Shown here one piece after another: positions 37,007-49,200 of a stretch of DNA of 64,000 nucleotides (its first letter is position 1; the number at the start of each line of letters is the position of its first letter). The notes beneath the pieces were generated by a model. That model worked only from the letters and a program-made list of their open reading frames with translations, did not search any database and was not told where the DNA came from. The DNA lies in the NCBI GenBank assembly GCA_947179155.2, contig OX359286.1, forward strand, positions 15,052,913 through 15,116,912, read 5' to 3'. The stretch comes from Hedera helix (lineage: Eukaryota > Streptophyta > Magnoliopsida > Apiales > Araliaceae). The position numbers were made by a program, and so were the translations under genes.

Positions 37007-37789
37007 TTCGACTGCAGACTCTCGGGCTTTTCTGGATTGAAGACGAGTTTGGGGAGCAATCCTTCAAATACAAAAACTCAAATTTAGTTTCGAGGAATGA
37101 TATTATTGGATGCATGCTAAAGCGAAAAATCTCTGTAAAAATTTTTTTGGAGTTTTTTAATCTTTGCCTGCAAAACAGGGTCAGTATTCCTTCATTTTGA
37201 CCAAGGCATATCAATGTAAAATTATGATGCTCTCCCAACTGTCCTTGTAAAACAGAGGTTAGTACTTTTATTTTGACAAAGCGGTTGGTACAAAATGATT
37301 GACTACAGTATGATATCATGCGCGTAAAGTGTAAAAGGGTATGAAGAGACTTCTCACTCGTCGGGTTTACTAAGGCTGACCTACCCTAAGTTACTCTCGC
37401 GGGCTTTTTGGCATGAAGGTTCCCAGATCTTCGCAACATACTAGATGGGAATAAATCTGGTCTTTCAATTGGATTGGATCTGAGTGGATGCTTTTCCTGA
37501 GCCTCGTAGGGGAGCGCCCCTTTGAGTCCAGTAATCCACATCCGACGGGTTCGCCTCAGGAGGAGGAACTGCTCAAGCATACATTCATCATACATTCATC
37601 GTACCTCACCGTATGCATATGATTTGCAATAAAATAAAGCATTGAAAAAACTCAATCACAACATTCGCATATTTATCCATTCACACACAAAAGGTAGATT
37701 AACGCAAGTAACGCAAACACACATTTTTTAGATTTTTCAAAGGATAGGAAGACATCAAGATTTTTAAACGCGGCTTAAGCCCTCTAATG
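37007..37789 (-). other. 5' leader of the Tat/Ogre-like element
   Basis: About 780 bases between primer-binding site and gag ATG. No supported ORF. I see no packaging signal that I could name. Confidence 0.5.
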
Positions 37790-37807
37790 TCCCCAGCGGA
37801 GTCGCCA
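37790..37807 (-). other. Primer-binding site (tRNA-Arg-like)
   Basis: Minus strand TGGCGACTCCGCTGGGGA, two bases after the 5' LTR end. It complements a tRNA 3' end ...GGAGTCGCCA. Ogre-type elements are reported to use tRNA-Arg; the exact isoacceptor here is from memory. Confidence 0.8.
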
Positions 37808-37809
37808 GT

Positions 37810-39965
37810 TGTTGACGTCGGGATTAGTCGTTTCGTTTTTTAATATTAAAAGCCCTTTCCAATTTAGCCTTTGATTAAGATGTGATTTTTTGAAAAGGGT
37901 CGGCTTAGTGTCGACGGGGTTTCGAAAGGTCGATTTTTTAATGAGCCAATTTACCAGAGTCGTCAGTTGGTATATTTGAAAATGGATGTACCTACTCATC
38001 CGAATTTTGTTTTCTTAATCGCTGGGTCATATGTGACTCCAAATTAATTGGTCTGTGAACCGAGATTCATAGAGTTTGGGGGCTTGCTTAAGCGAGAGGA
38101 AGGTGTTAGGCACCCCCCGGCTTCCGTGAAAACACGGTTACCGCAATCTCGATGTTTTCCTATCCTTTCAAAATCTTAAAAATGTGTGAGTTGCGTGTGC
38201 GTGCGTGCGTGCCTAGGTGATGGTTGTGGTGAATTTTGCGTGAAAATCGCTTTGATTTCTTATGGAAAACGTGTTTTGTCGGGAAAGCGTTTAGACGTCT
38301 TTTGACCCAAATGACAAGACTTCGTTTTTTATAATAAAGATTGATTTTAATTTAAAAAACGATGAGGTTTTTTATTAGATGTCAGTTTTAGAAAACAATA
38401 GTTTTTTAACTTTTGTCAAATAGGAATCGAGACTATACATTGCCTTCTAACAGTAAATTCAAATAAAATGAAGGCAACTTCTAGAACTCTTTAACCCTAT
38501 GCACAAAGTTTAATGAAAACGTTTATCTATTTTTTTACGAAAACATCTTTTATGACATTTCAAAACCAACTGGAGCCTTTTCGTCAAACAATGATCAAAG
38601 TTCGCAAAAACTCTTAATTTTTAAACCTCGTGAATCTAATATCCTAATTTGATCATTTTTAGAAAATATTCATCGTTTGCCTTATTTTGGAAAACCGTTT
38701 TTTGTGTCGTAAATCAAAACAAGCATTCAAAATGTGTCGGGGCTATCCATGGGCATGTGAGCCGTCTAAATAACCCCAAACACCCACAATCACATATTTT
38801 ACTATTACGGGGCCTTAACCCGATTAAGGTTCGATATCGCTTTAAGGCCCAATATTTATATATATACAAAATGGACCCTTGCAATGATTACATACATCAA
38901 AAGTTGTCCATCATCGGGATTTGATCACGAGGATCTCCTCCCTAGGCTCACAATCACCCAAATCGCTGCACAACCATACTAGAGCAAGATAAACAATACT
39001 AAACTTGATACTATGCTACATGACTCAGAAAATCACAACCCAACATTACGAACTATCCACTACCACAATAAAATACATATCACTGCGCGGATGTCATCGG
39101 GACATTAGGAGGAAATTATGTTCCGACGGAACCCTCGCTTAATAATCCCTAATCCACGAATCCTCAACAATGTAAAAACATACTACATTAAACAACCCAA
39201 AACACAAGATTTAATAACAACACAAGCAAAAATTCAAAGAAAACACCCTTTTCACCTTGCAATACACCGACAAAAACTTTTATTTCACGAATCGAGCAAA
39301 ACCGCAAGAACACTTGACTATTTAACCAAGAAAATGAAATTTTTTCACTTGGATTCTCTAAACCCGAGCTCTCCTCTCTCTCCAGACGTATTTCTCTCTC
39401 TTTAGATTAGGAAAATTTGCTTCATTTTGTTCTGCAGATCAAAAATGGCGTTGTATAGGTGATTCAAGGCAGCCGCAGGTGCATCTGCGGCTGACTTCAC
39501 TGGCCGCCCATGCCGAATCCTCGGCTGCCGTGTGCCGCCCTCGAGCCGTGCAAATGTCACCTCTGTCGGTGGCCGCAGGTGCACCTGCGGCTGCCCAGTT
39601 CATTTTTTTCGATTTTTGTACCATGCAGTCTTAAATCGTCAATTTCTGCTGTATTATTTTGGAAGGCTGTTACCTGATGTATAAATATCTCTGGTGCCTG
39701 GCTTCCAAAGAGCGAGACCCCCTCCGACTGTCGCAAGCGTAGTGGTCATTTGCCGTCTTTGGCGACCGAATCGGGCTTCGTCTGGATCAACTGCGTGTCT
39801 TGCCTCAAATGACTTGACGCTCGTTGTTCGTTTGGCAGCTTTGATCGTAAGCCGTCGTGGTGACTTTGGGTTGGGGTCTACCTTTCCTGTTCGTATGTTG
39901 GGTTGAATGACGATTTTGCCCTCCTGTCAAGGTCAGTACACAAGTGTAAAATTTGGGTGTCTACA
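37810..39965 (-). repeat. 5' LTR of the Tat/Ogre-like element (2,156 bp)
   Basis: TGTTGACGTC ... GGTGTCTACA on the plus strand. On the minus strand a TATATATATAAATA box lies at 38852-38866. It is about 380 bases longer than its partner, because 38897-39276 is absent there. Confidence 0.95.
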
Positions 39966-39970
39966 CATAT

Positions 39971-40310
39971 AACACATAGTTTAGGTTAAAAGTTTAACCT
40001 ACAATCGTATATAATCGTAGTTTTGAGTCGTATTTAATCTTTATGTAACTTAATGGATACCCGAACAATCGTTCTTAGATATTAGTTTTAGTCATAACTA
40101 GGTTTTAATTAATAACCTTTATATATAATCGTTTAAGATCATATTATCTAGCTTTGAAACATTTGGGATATTACAACTGCACTGGCTCAGATACATTAGT
40201 AACGTATAGAAACTGATAAGAAATTCATTGAGATTAAAGGTGATTTCTCCCTCATAACTGAACAAGTCAGAGAACTGTTAGATGAAGCTGGGTTTCCGCA
40301 TCTTTAAAGC
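39971..40310. other. Host remnant right of the Tat/Ogre-like element
   Basis: 39971-40168 continues the AT-rich host and ends TTTGGGATATTACA, which could be an LTR terminus. 40175-40306 reads in plus frame as a short acidic stretch (FIEIKGDFSLITEQVRELLD) ending at TAA, possibly a piece of a retroelement protein. Weak. Confidence 0.25.
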
Positions 40311-41822
40311 AATTTTAAAGCAATTTTAAAGCAATTTTGACTTGGTGTTATTTTTCTTTAGTTTCACCTTCTCGCTTTATGAACTTCTTCCACCGCTAGA
40401 ATTCCTTTTAGAATTTTCTTTTAGCTAGTTCTTGTGAATACAAAAATTTCTCCATGTTTACCCATTCAATGTCTTCCTCAAAATTCACCACTCAAAATCC
40501 CAAATCATTACTTTTGATAGACAAAATAGTTTTCTCACACTCCTCCAAAAATTTCTTTTCATATTCTCTTATTCTATTTTCTCAATTTCGCCAAGTTCTC
40601 CAACATTTTCTTTTTTATGAGTTATTTTAATTTCTTCGATCATCTCCTCTTTTGCAAACTTCAAACTCATCACTATTGTTATCATACTTTTCTTCATCAT
40701 CATATTGAGTACTTTCTTCGAAATCTTTTCATATTTTTTACCTTCAACTTTTGCGCTTCCATCAACACAAATCTTTTCGTTATCCTCTTTCTAGATATCT
40801 TCAAAATTTTATTTTACGTTTTATTCTTCCTCATTTTCATCAATTTCTTCAAGAGACATCTCATCTTTTTCTATATATCATACCCAATATTTTTTAGATT
40901 CAAGTTCATTCCATAACTGAGGTAGTAAATCAAAACTCATAGCACGCTTCCAAACTTCTTCGTGCATTACTGTTTGCAAAATCTTCGTTATTTTTTCTTT
41001 CATTTCTCGAACCTTATTCGATACACATTTTTATGGATTTTTCTATGGCATCCCGCCATAAATCGCAAGTTCCAAGAAAAGTTTGGGTCCTAATACTCCT
41101 AGAGGGTGTTTGGGAATGTTTATAATCAATTAAACCTACTTGTAATCAGTTTTAGTTTTACGAAGCAGAAAAGATTTTGTAACCTGATTTTTAAAATGCT
41201 TATAAAAACTTTATATGAAAATAATTAGAAGCTCCAATTTGGAGCCTTTGATTATTTACCAAATCGAATAATCAAGTTTGACCAAATTTCTAATATATCC
41301 CTATTTATTTTAGTAATTTCACCCACTACCTATCTTTACTTATTCAAACATTCATTTTTAGTAATTTGCACTTAGAATAAGTGACATTTTTTTTTTATAC
41401 CAAACAGTTATAACTTTTTACTAGTTTAAGTGATTTTTATTTATCAAACACAAACTACTTTTTTAAAACTAATTATAAGTAGAAGTAAATCAGAATAACT
41501 AATCATATCTTTTAGGTGATCTTAAAAATACTCCAAATCTTATAATTTGTAAACACTATTTTTTCACCAAATCTAGTAAGTATCATTTTTCTATAATTTA
41601 CCTCTCCGAAACACTATCAATACGACAACCTTTGTGATATGCTTCAATTCACAAACAACTTCTTCAAAAATTTCTTAACTAGTATATTTGTTAGATTGTC
41701 TTTTGGAGCTCTAACCCATACACTTTGCACTCGCCTAACAGAATAATTCAATAACGCCAAGTCTCCTCAATTTGTACTTGTCTTCACCTTGGACACCTTA
41801 TCTAAACCTTGGAATTACCTTT
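40311..41822 (-). mobile_element. Decayed interior of a copia-like element
   Basis: Lies directly downstream (minus strand) of a primer-binding site and LTR, so by position it is leader and gag. It is pyrimidine-rich on the plus strand with no convincing motif. It starts with a threefold AAAGCAATTTT repeat (40306-40340). Confidence 0.35.
41101..41510. mobile_element. Possible MITE
   Basis: Left end GGGTGTTTGGGAATGTTTATAA has the look of common plant MITE ends. Matching CCAAACA and CAAACAC words occur at 41400 and 41450, with ATAAGT subterminal repeats. A clean second end and target duplication were not found. Confidence 0.3.
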
Positions 41823-41837
41823 GCTCTAATACCACTT
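41823..41837 (-). other. Variant Met-tRNA primer-binding site
   Basis: Minus strand AAGTGGTATTAGAGC immediately after an LTR end CCAACA. It has one base changed from the TGGTATCAGAGC consensus. Confidence 0.65.
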
Positions 41838-42141
41838 TGTTGGAGGTTATAATTTAGAGAGGAAGTGGATCTATAGGAAAAGTTGTTTCACCTCAACTTC
41901 ATTCCACCTTGTATTTCACCTATCTCCAACTTATACTCCACTTTATCTCACTTGCATAAAATAACTCACTTACAAACTATTTACAAGACTCTCAGGACAC
42001 TTCTAGACTCATTCTAATAATTATTAGATGACTAAATACATATATATGAATTTAACCATACATATTTCAAGATACTTCTAAACACATTCATATACATACC
42101 TATACCATGAACTTAGATTCACACACATTCATGTACTAACA
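41838..42141 (-). repeat. Short copia-like 5' LTR (304 bp)
   Basis: Minus strand TGTTAGTACATGAATG ... ACCTCCAACA, next to the primer-binding site. The partner LTR was not found to the left. Confidence 0.55.
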
Positions 42142-43140
42142 CAAGTTACTAATAATATATTAAATCAAATTTATATTTTTAACTTCTTCTAAAGTCTATG
42201 GTGCAAAGCATCTTTTTATCATCTATAAATGTATTTAGTTGAGTTCTATCATGTATTGTGATAATTTTTTGTCGAATTACAACTACGAAATATATCAATA
42301 CATAAAATTTAATTAAATTATAAGAGTAACCCATTTATTAAATAACTCTTCAAAAATATTAGCCATAATACTTATTATCTATGTAACTCATAACCAATAA
42401 ATCGAAATTGGTCTCCTCCATTATACCTTCCTTAAAATTCCATTTAATACAGTATATTTATATAATTTTAGATAGTATAATTGAAATCAAAACTAATTAA
42501 TTAATTTATAATATTAAGTAGTATAATTGTTTTAAAAATAAAAGTAATCAAACATTTTTTTTCACTATTTGATAAATATATGATTTTTTTTAATAAAAAA
42601 TTCAATAGTTGAATTTAAAAAAAAACTTTTAATGGTAAATATAAATTTAATGATATAAATTTTTGATAAAATTAATCTTCATATTATTAATTCTCTATTA
42701 ATATATGTTATACTAACAAAATTATTAAGATTAGTGTATTAAATGAAATTGATGAAAATATATATCGAACCGAGTTATAATAAATTGAAACAAACATTCG
42801 CAATATATATTATTTTTCTATTTATATTTCTCACTTACATTTTTAAGTATTATTAGTTGCGACGTGTAGACTAATTTACACAACATACTATGTAGGGAAA
42901 AATTATGCTATACTCTTGGAATATAATTATAGTTTGCTCTACTTTTTTACATAAAAATGAGGTCCACATGTTATAAGACCCGTATAAAATCTACCCTTAT
43001 ACGAGAGAGTTGAATAAATAATAATTATTCTAAGAGTACGAAATAAGTCCTCCCGTATAGGACCCCACTATACTCTCCCATTCCTCCACAACTGGTCGCA
43101 GCTTCTGTCCGTAAATGAAACTAGCCACCGACATCTCCTA
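42142..43140. other. AT-rich upstream region of the TM9SF gene
   Basis: About 1 kb of AT-rich sequence without ORFs. It holds a small inverted-repeat element at 42911-43038 and should contain the promoter of the gene at 43208. Confidence 0.5.
42911..43038. mobile_element. Small MITE-like inverted repeat in the TM9SF promoter
   Basis: TACTCTTGGAATATAATTAT at 42911-42930 and ATAATTATTCTAAGAGTA at 43021-43038 are imperfect reverse complements, 170-300 bases upstream of the ATG. Confidence 0.45.
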
Positions 43141-43207
43141 CATATAAATTGGTTATAATTATCATCTTCTCTCTCTAGATCTCGCATTTCATTCTCTCTA
43201 AAACGCG
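43141..43207 (+). promoter_or_regulatory. TATA-like box and 5' UTR of the TM9SF gene
   Basis: CATATAAATT at 43141, then a CT-rich leader (CTTCTCTCTCTAG, CATTCTCTCTAAAA) up to ATGG at 43208. Spacing suits a plant core promoter with a pyrimidine-rich initiator. Confidence 0.5.
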
Positions 43208-46200
43208 ATGGGAGGAGGATCTCGAAGATCTCTTAATTTCCGGACATGGATCTTTACTGTCGCTCTTTTTCTGTGGATCCAATCTGTACTCTGCTTCTAC
43301 CTTCCCGGTGTTGCTCCCGAGGACTTCGAGATGGTCCACTCTCTCTCTATTTATGATTATGGCTATCTCATGTATTACAATTTTTGTATTTTTCGATTTA
43401 TACAATGCCTGAACTTAGTTTAGTTCGTGGATCTTTTATTAGTTGGAAGTTGCAGCTTTGTTCTGTGTGGATTTCTGTGTTTGGGTGTTAATTTGTGTGA
43501 GAGTGTTTTTTTTTCTATGATGGGCAGTGATTAAAAGAAAACATGTGAATTCCTGTTTTTGTGTGTTAATTTATGTGAACAACTTTTTGTTCTATGATGG
43601 ATTGTGAATTTGTGATTAAAAGAAAACGTATGGACTTGGGATAAAGAACAATTGGGTTTTCTTTTCTTCATTTTTGCAGTGTAAGAAGTTTGGGTGGTGG
43701 TAAGTTGTGAATCTAGAGAGTCTTACTTATAGTTGGTGGGAAATTTAATGAAGTTTCCTGTGGAAGGATGCCTGTTTTATCTTAAATTTCCTAATTTCTG
43801 TTTTAAGATTCCAAACTGCTTTGCATATGTTGGAAGGAGTTTTGGATTCTAAATACTAATTATCTGCAAAATGTGCTGCATGTATTACAATGTTTGGCCT
43901 AATCTTTCTTTGAATGATTCGGGTGAAAGTGGGTTACTTCACTTGAGCATTCTCATGTGAAGCTTACTGCTAATGGCCAAACTCTGTACCTTGTGATAGT
44001 TCTGTAGGTTATGCCCTGGATTCTACATCTGGTTGAATTAATTATGGTAGGTTTCTAACGGTGACAAATAAGATTTACTGCTGAATAGGGCTGAACACGG
44101 TCAGTTTTAGTCGGTTATTAAGCTAATTTAAGACCCAAACCGACATACTCAGTTTTCATATCCTTCCCGCTGAAGCTGACTGAAGTTGATGGTTTATTCT
44201 AGTCGGACAACTCGACATTCAGTCGGTTATTGGTTTTCCCACGAAATTGAAGACAAAGATATCAAATTAATACAAGAATACAAATCAAAAGTGAAATCAT
44301 TAAATATCTTGAAGTTTCTTTCATCAAATAATAAATTCACGCAAAATCAATAACAAAATTAACATATGCAATCAGTATATTGAGAGTAGAGACCGGACTA
44401 TGTCTCTAAGAAGAATGGAAGAGAGAGAAGAAAAATCAACAAAAAATCAACTTATACAATCAGATTTGTGTGATAGAGGAAAGATATGTATTAAGAGAGG
44501 AAACCGTTGTAGGTATTGATGAGCGATTGCGCGATTTCAGATATTTCAAGCCGTAAGAGAGGGAAAGAGGAGGATGACGGACTTGCAGGTTTTGAAAAGA
44601 GGAAGAAGTTAAATCAACTTAGATTTTTAGAAAGTGTGCCAAAAAGTTGAAATATGATGAAGATGTAAGATTCTCTTCCAAAGCCCAAAAGTTTTGCTTT
44701 ACACTCCAACTGTTTTATAAACAGATTAATTGGTATACTGCAAAGGCCCAAAGAAGTAAATGACTAGCTAATGGGGAACGGTCTCAGACAGAGAATTTCT
44801 CAACAGAGAACTCACAAAACTCAATAATTTAATATTTCAATCTCCCAAAAATAATATATTACAACTCTATTTATAATACCCCAAATAACTCAACTACCCT
44901 AGATGAAACTCTTAAAAGATAAATATAAACTAAATAAGGTAACTATAAATGATACATTTTAATTAAAATACAACTTCTAATATAATAACATTTAATTTAT
45001 GGGCTTTAGGCTCCCAAATCCCTTTATATTGACCTAACCAATTTTTCGCGAGCTCTTCGCCTTCTTTGTCCTGCATCGTTCTCCTCTCTTTTGAAAAAAC
45101 TCGTCCACGAGTTTTGAAATAACGAAGAATAATAAACCATATCCCATGAGAAACATTCCAATAACACATGCACATCCGAACATTTAGTGTCATGAGCACA
45201 ATTTTTGGGAGTAACATTGACACAAACACGAAAGTAGATGCAGCTTTGGACTCCAACACATGATTTGGCAAAAGGAAGTCAACATGTTCTACCTTACAGA
45301 CATCCTTCTTGTTGTGCTCAACTTCTTGGTCCTCATGATTCACCACTTGTACTGCACTCTCTTTAAGGCAAACCACATTTGCATCTTCAATTACTTCAAT
45401 AGCCTCGTTAAGATTCTCACAAATCTCAGTATGTTGAGGTTCTTGTTTTGTCTCACTAACTCCATATTTTTGTGTTACAAGTTCCGTGAGTACATCTACA
45501 TTTGCTGCAATTGTCTGAATATATGCATTAAGTTTTGCAATGTTTTCTTCAATTTTTCTATGATGATCCTTCCAATCATAATCTACCATAACTGCTTTAA
45601 TATATCTATTTGCTCTTTTTTTCTTTTCTTTTTTTTGAAATAGGGACTAAACTGAAAAGTTTTGAAACTGCAAGGGTTGGAATGTAAAAATTACAAGTAC
45701 AAGCACTAAAATGCAATTATAGAAACATCAGGGGCTAAACTATAAAAAAATATAAAAGTTCAGGAGTGAATATGTAAAAAGTTAAAAGTTTAGGGGGTAT
45801 TTTAAAATATTTACGAAACCTAAGGGTGCAAACTTTAAGTTTCCAGATATTTTAATAACCAACAGATCAGAGGCAAGGCAAAGGCAGTAGCAGTCTCTTT
45901 CCCTCGCTCTGCGTCGTCTTTTGTTCACTTTTTTTTTTTGGTTTTTTTTTTCTTCCTGTCGGAGTTACAGAAGGAGGTGGCAATGGAGGCAGCGGCAGGA
46001 CGCGACGGCGGCGGCTCTTTGGCAGGTAAGTTTTCATTCTTTTTCGTTTCCTCGTTTTCTCTCTCTTCTAATTTTTTTTTTTTTTGTGGCTTTTTCTAGG
46101 TTTGGAATTTTGGGTGGTTTTTGATGTTGGTGGGTAATTGACTGATTCTAGGTTTGGGATTTTGGATGGTTTCTGATTTTGACTTGGGCTACAATAATTG

Positions 46201-49200
46201 TTGGGTTTGTGATTTTTGGTGGCAGCAGCGTGGGTTTCTGAGTTTAGGTTTTAGGTGGCGGCAAAAGGTGGGTTTAAGGTTAGACTTTGATACCAAAATA
46301 ATGGAGAACGGTCTCACGCAGAGAATTTCTCAACAAAAAACTCACAAAACTCAATAATTCAATATTTCAATCTGCCAAAAATAATATATTACAACTCTAT
46401 TTATAATACCCTAAATAGCTCAACTACTACCCTAGATAGGACTTTTAAAAGATAAATATAAACTAAATAAGGTAACTACAAATGATACATTTTAATTAAA
46501 ATACAACTTCTAATATAATAACATTTAATTTATGAGCTTCAGGCTTCCAAATCCCTTTATATTGACCTAACCAATTTTCGCGGGCTCTTCGCCTTCTTCG
46601 TCCTGCATCACTAGCCATACATGTTTGTTGGTCAGATCGACTTTAAAACCGACCTATAATTACACGGTTTTTAGTTTGATGAACCGTGACATACTGATTT
46701 GCTTAATAGAACGGGCCAAACCTTAACGGTTGGGTATGGTTTGGTCAGTTTAATAGGTTTTCTGAATGCCCCTACTGCTGAGCATGGGAATGAAGTAGAT
46801 GGTGTAAGTTGAAGGCATTTTGTATGAAAGTATAACATTGCCTTATGGAGACCTTTTCCTTTGTGGGATGGCAATAATTTAAGGCCTTTCTACCGAACTT
46901 AGGCAATCAAGCTTGACAATTAATTTTTATATTTTTAGATCTCCTTATATGGGGCTAGTTTGCATTTTATTGTTCTGCTTTCGGTTCTCGGCTTGTTCTT
47001 CCCTTCTCAGTGCCATTTGTGACTGTGCAAATGCAACCTTAATTAAAAAGCAAGGTTGATGTAAGCTAGCTAGGTACTGATGTAATGTAGTGAACAAGAG
47101 GCAATAGAAAGTATGTATGAGATTGATATGTAATATATAGAGCGCTTCTTAAAGAGGAATATTTTTCAAGTTAATTCATTCTTGTTCTTTTCATGCGACT
47201 TGTGTATTGCATTTCAAATGTCAAATTCAGTCGTGCAAAAATTGATTAAGTAACCTGCTCCAATCCCATTTGTGCCCACCAGCCAATCTCAAACTTTGCA
47301 TATGTAGAGGCTGTAATTGTTTATTATAACTGGAATTGGGAAATTGCAAACAATTTAGGTTTCTTTAATCAATTAATAGAAATCTGGTGTTCTATTGGGC
47401 TAAATCGTTCCCAGGTGTCAGCTTGAGGGTATAAATTGCCTAACCAATGGAGGTTGAGGATGTTTAAAAGTGCCTTGGAGTTCAAACTTTACGGGTCCAA
47501 GTGCATTTACGATGTTGAAAAATTTATGTGCACGAGTGGCTACAGTAGAGTTACAATGGAGCTCATAATTTTTTCAGAAGTTGTGTTATCAGACGTCACA
47601 AACACAACAGGCTAACTTCTCTTAAGTAGGAGCATTTGACAGGTATTTAGGTATTTGTACCCTCAGTCGTATAAAATAACAAAAACCAGCTTATTAGAAA
47701 CAACTCAGCAAAACTGTGTATGAGAAGAGGGACAGTATTGAAAGGGAAACGATGATATTTTGCAGAATTCTATCCTGGAGTTTGCCTAGAATATTAAATT
47801 CCTCCAACTTTTGTTGTTTGATGTTAAATTTCTACTGTAGGGTCGTTATCATATTTTTGTCTTTGGGATATAGTCGGCATCAATTATGGATAATTTTTTA
47901 TTTTTTTTTTGTTGCTAAATTTCAACTATGGATAATTATGTTTTTCACCTATTTATTTTTTTTTGTCAAATTAAATGGGTGGAGAAATTTGCAAATTTTA
48001 TCCTTGAGCTTACCAAGAATTACCATCAAATTCTATTTGATTGAATGAGATGAAATAATATCATCACTTGTCATATATTTTATCTGTTACATCATCTCTT
48101 AGGTTCGAGGCCTGAGAGACTAGGTGTGGTTCTTGTTCTTCATTCCATATTTTAGTCTTCTTGAAGCTTCAAACTCTCAAGTATTGTCTTGGCATTTAGT
48201 TTCTTTTCTGCTGAAAGTTAAAAGCTCTTATTTCAAGCTTAGTGATTGGTCAGTATCATTAAACTTCATTGTCCAGAGCGGTCAGTTACTGTAATACAAT
48301 ACAAACTGTAATTCAATATATAATCACTTTTGAATTGATTGGGATGTGGTGTAAGTATGATCAAATCTAATTATAGAGTCATATCGAGACATTTCCTAAC
48401 ATGTATTCCTTCTTCTATTGATATGTCAAATGTAAATTGAATATATTGCTGATCACTTGATTCTGGCAGACTACTTGTCTCCATTGTCATCCTTGTTCAT
48501 TTTTCATTAGGCAAGTTTTTTGAGACATTGTAATGTTTTATATAATTAACTGCGTGTGATGTTGGACGCAGGGAAATCTATTGAACGTGAAAGTGAACAA
48601 ATTGTCCTCTACGAAGACTCAACTTCCTTACTCATATTATTCTCTTCCTTATTGTCGTCCCAAAACCATAGTTGACAGTAGAGAGAATTTGGGAGAAGTT
48701 CTTCGTGGTGATCGTATCGAGAACTCCCCTTATGTGGTCCGTTATAATATTTGGCTAATTATTATCTGCTTGACTATCTTATGGTTATTGTCTTCACTTA
48801 ACTTACGTAGCTTTGTTGCAGTTCAAAATGAGGGAGCCACAAATGTGCAATGTTCTCTGCCAGTTAAAACTTAATTCCAAAACTGCGAAGGAATTCAAAG
48901 AAAAGATTAATGATGAATACAAGGTCAACATGTATGGCTCTATATCCTCCTACTAAACTAAACACGTGTCTCCTAAATTTTCTCAGAATTGTTTGGAAGA
49001 GGCATCATGCATGTTTTAACCTATCTGTCATGCATGTGACAGGATCCTGGATAACCTTCCTTTGGTTTTCCCCATACAAAGGTTAAACCAAGAAGCTCCT
49101 CCAGTTTACCAACTGGGCTTTCAAGTTGGGTTCAAAGGAAAATATACTGGTGTAAGTGAATCATGGTAACAGATTTCAGCTGTTGTTTATGCAATTTTTA

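Larger units (their letters stand above)
22540..39965 (-). mobile_element. Complete Tat/Ogre-like Ty3/gypsy retrotransposon, 17.4 kb
   Basis: Bounded by two closely similar LTRs and an exact CATAT target duplication (22535-22539 and 39966-39970). On the minus strand the order is 5' LTR, primer-binding site, gag, protease, G-patch-like segment, probable intron, RT, RNase H, second RNase H, integrase, a long 3' region, PPT, 3' LTR. Long size, dual RNase H, a tRNA-Arg-like primer-binding site and an intron ahead of RT are features of the Tat/Ogre branch. A plus-strand gene block occupies the 3' region. Stops in every module mean the copy cannot make its own polyprotein. Confidence 0.9.
44769..46610 (-). 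mobile_element. Non-autonomous LTR retrotransposon, 1,842 bp
   Basis: Exact CTAGC target duplication (44764-44768, 46611-46615). LTRs 44769-45078 and 46299-46610, about 310 bases each and over 90 percent alike by eye. On the minus strand a TGGTATCAAAG primer-binding site (46285-46295) follows the right LTR, and a purine tract AAAAGAGAGGAGAAC precedes the left one. No gag-pol. It inserted into the hAT-like element. Confidence 0.8.
44086..46774. mobile_element. hAT-like element in TM9SF intron 1 (contains a nested LTR element)
   Basis: Flanked by CTGCTGAA (44078-44085) and CTGCTGAG (46775-46782), an 8-base target duplication with one mismatch. Ends TAGGGCTGAACA and, reversed, TAGGGGCATTCA both approach the common plant hAT end TAGGGGTGTTCA. 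Subterminal CGGTTTTAGTCGGTTATT-like and GGTTTGGTCAG words support this. Without the nested element it is about 850 bases and has no transposase. Confidence 0.6.

Noticed and set aside
45260..45643. 127-residue plus-strand ORF opposite the 208-residue ORF
   Set aside because: Hydrophobic, Cys/Phe-rich shadow of an acidic minus-strand frame.
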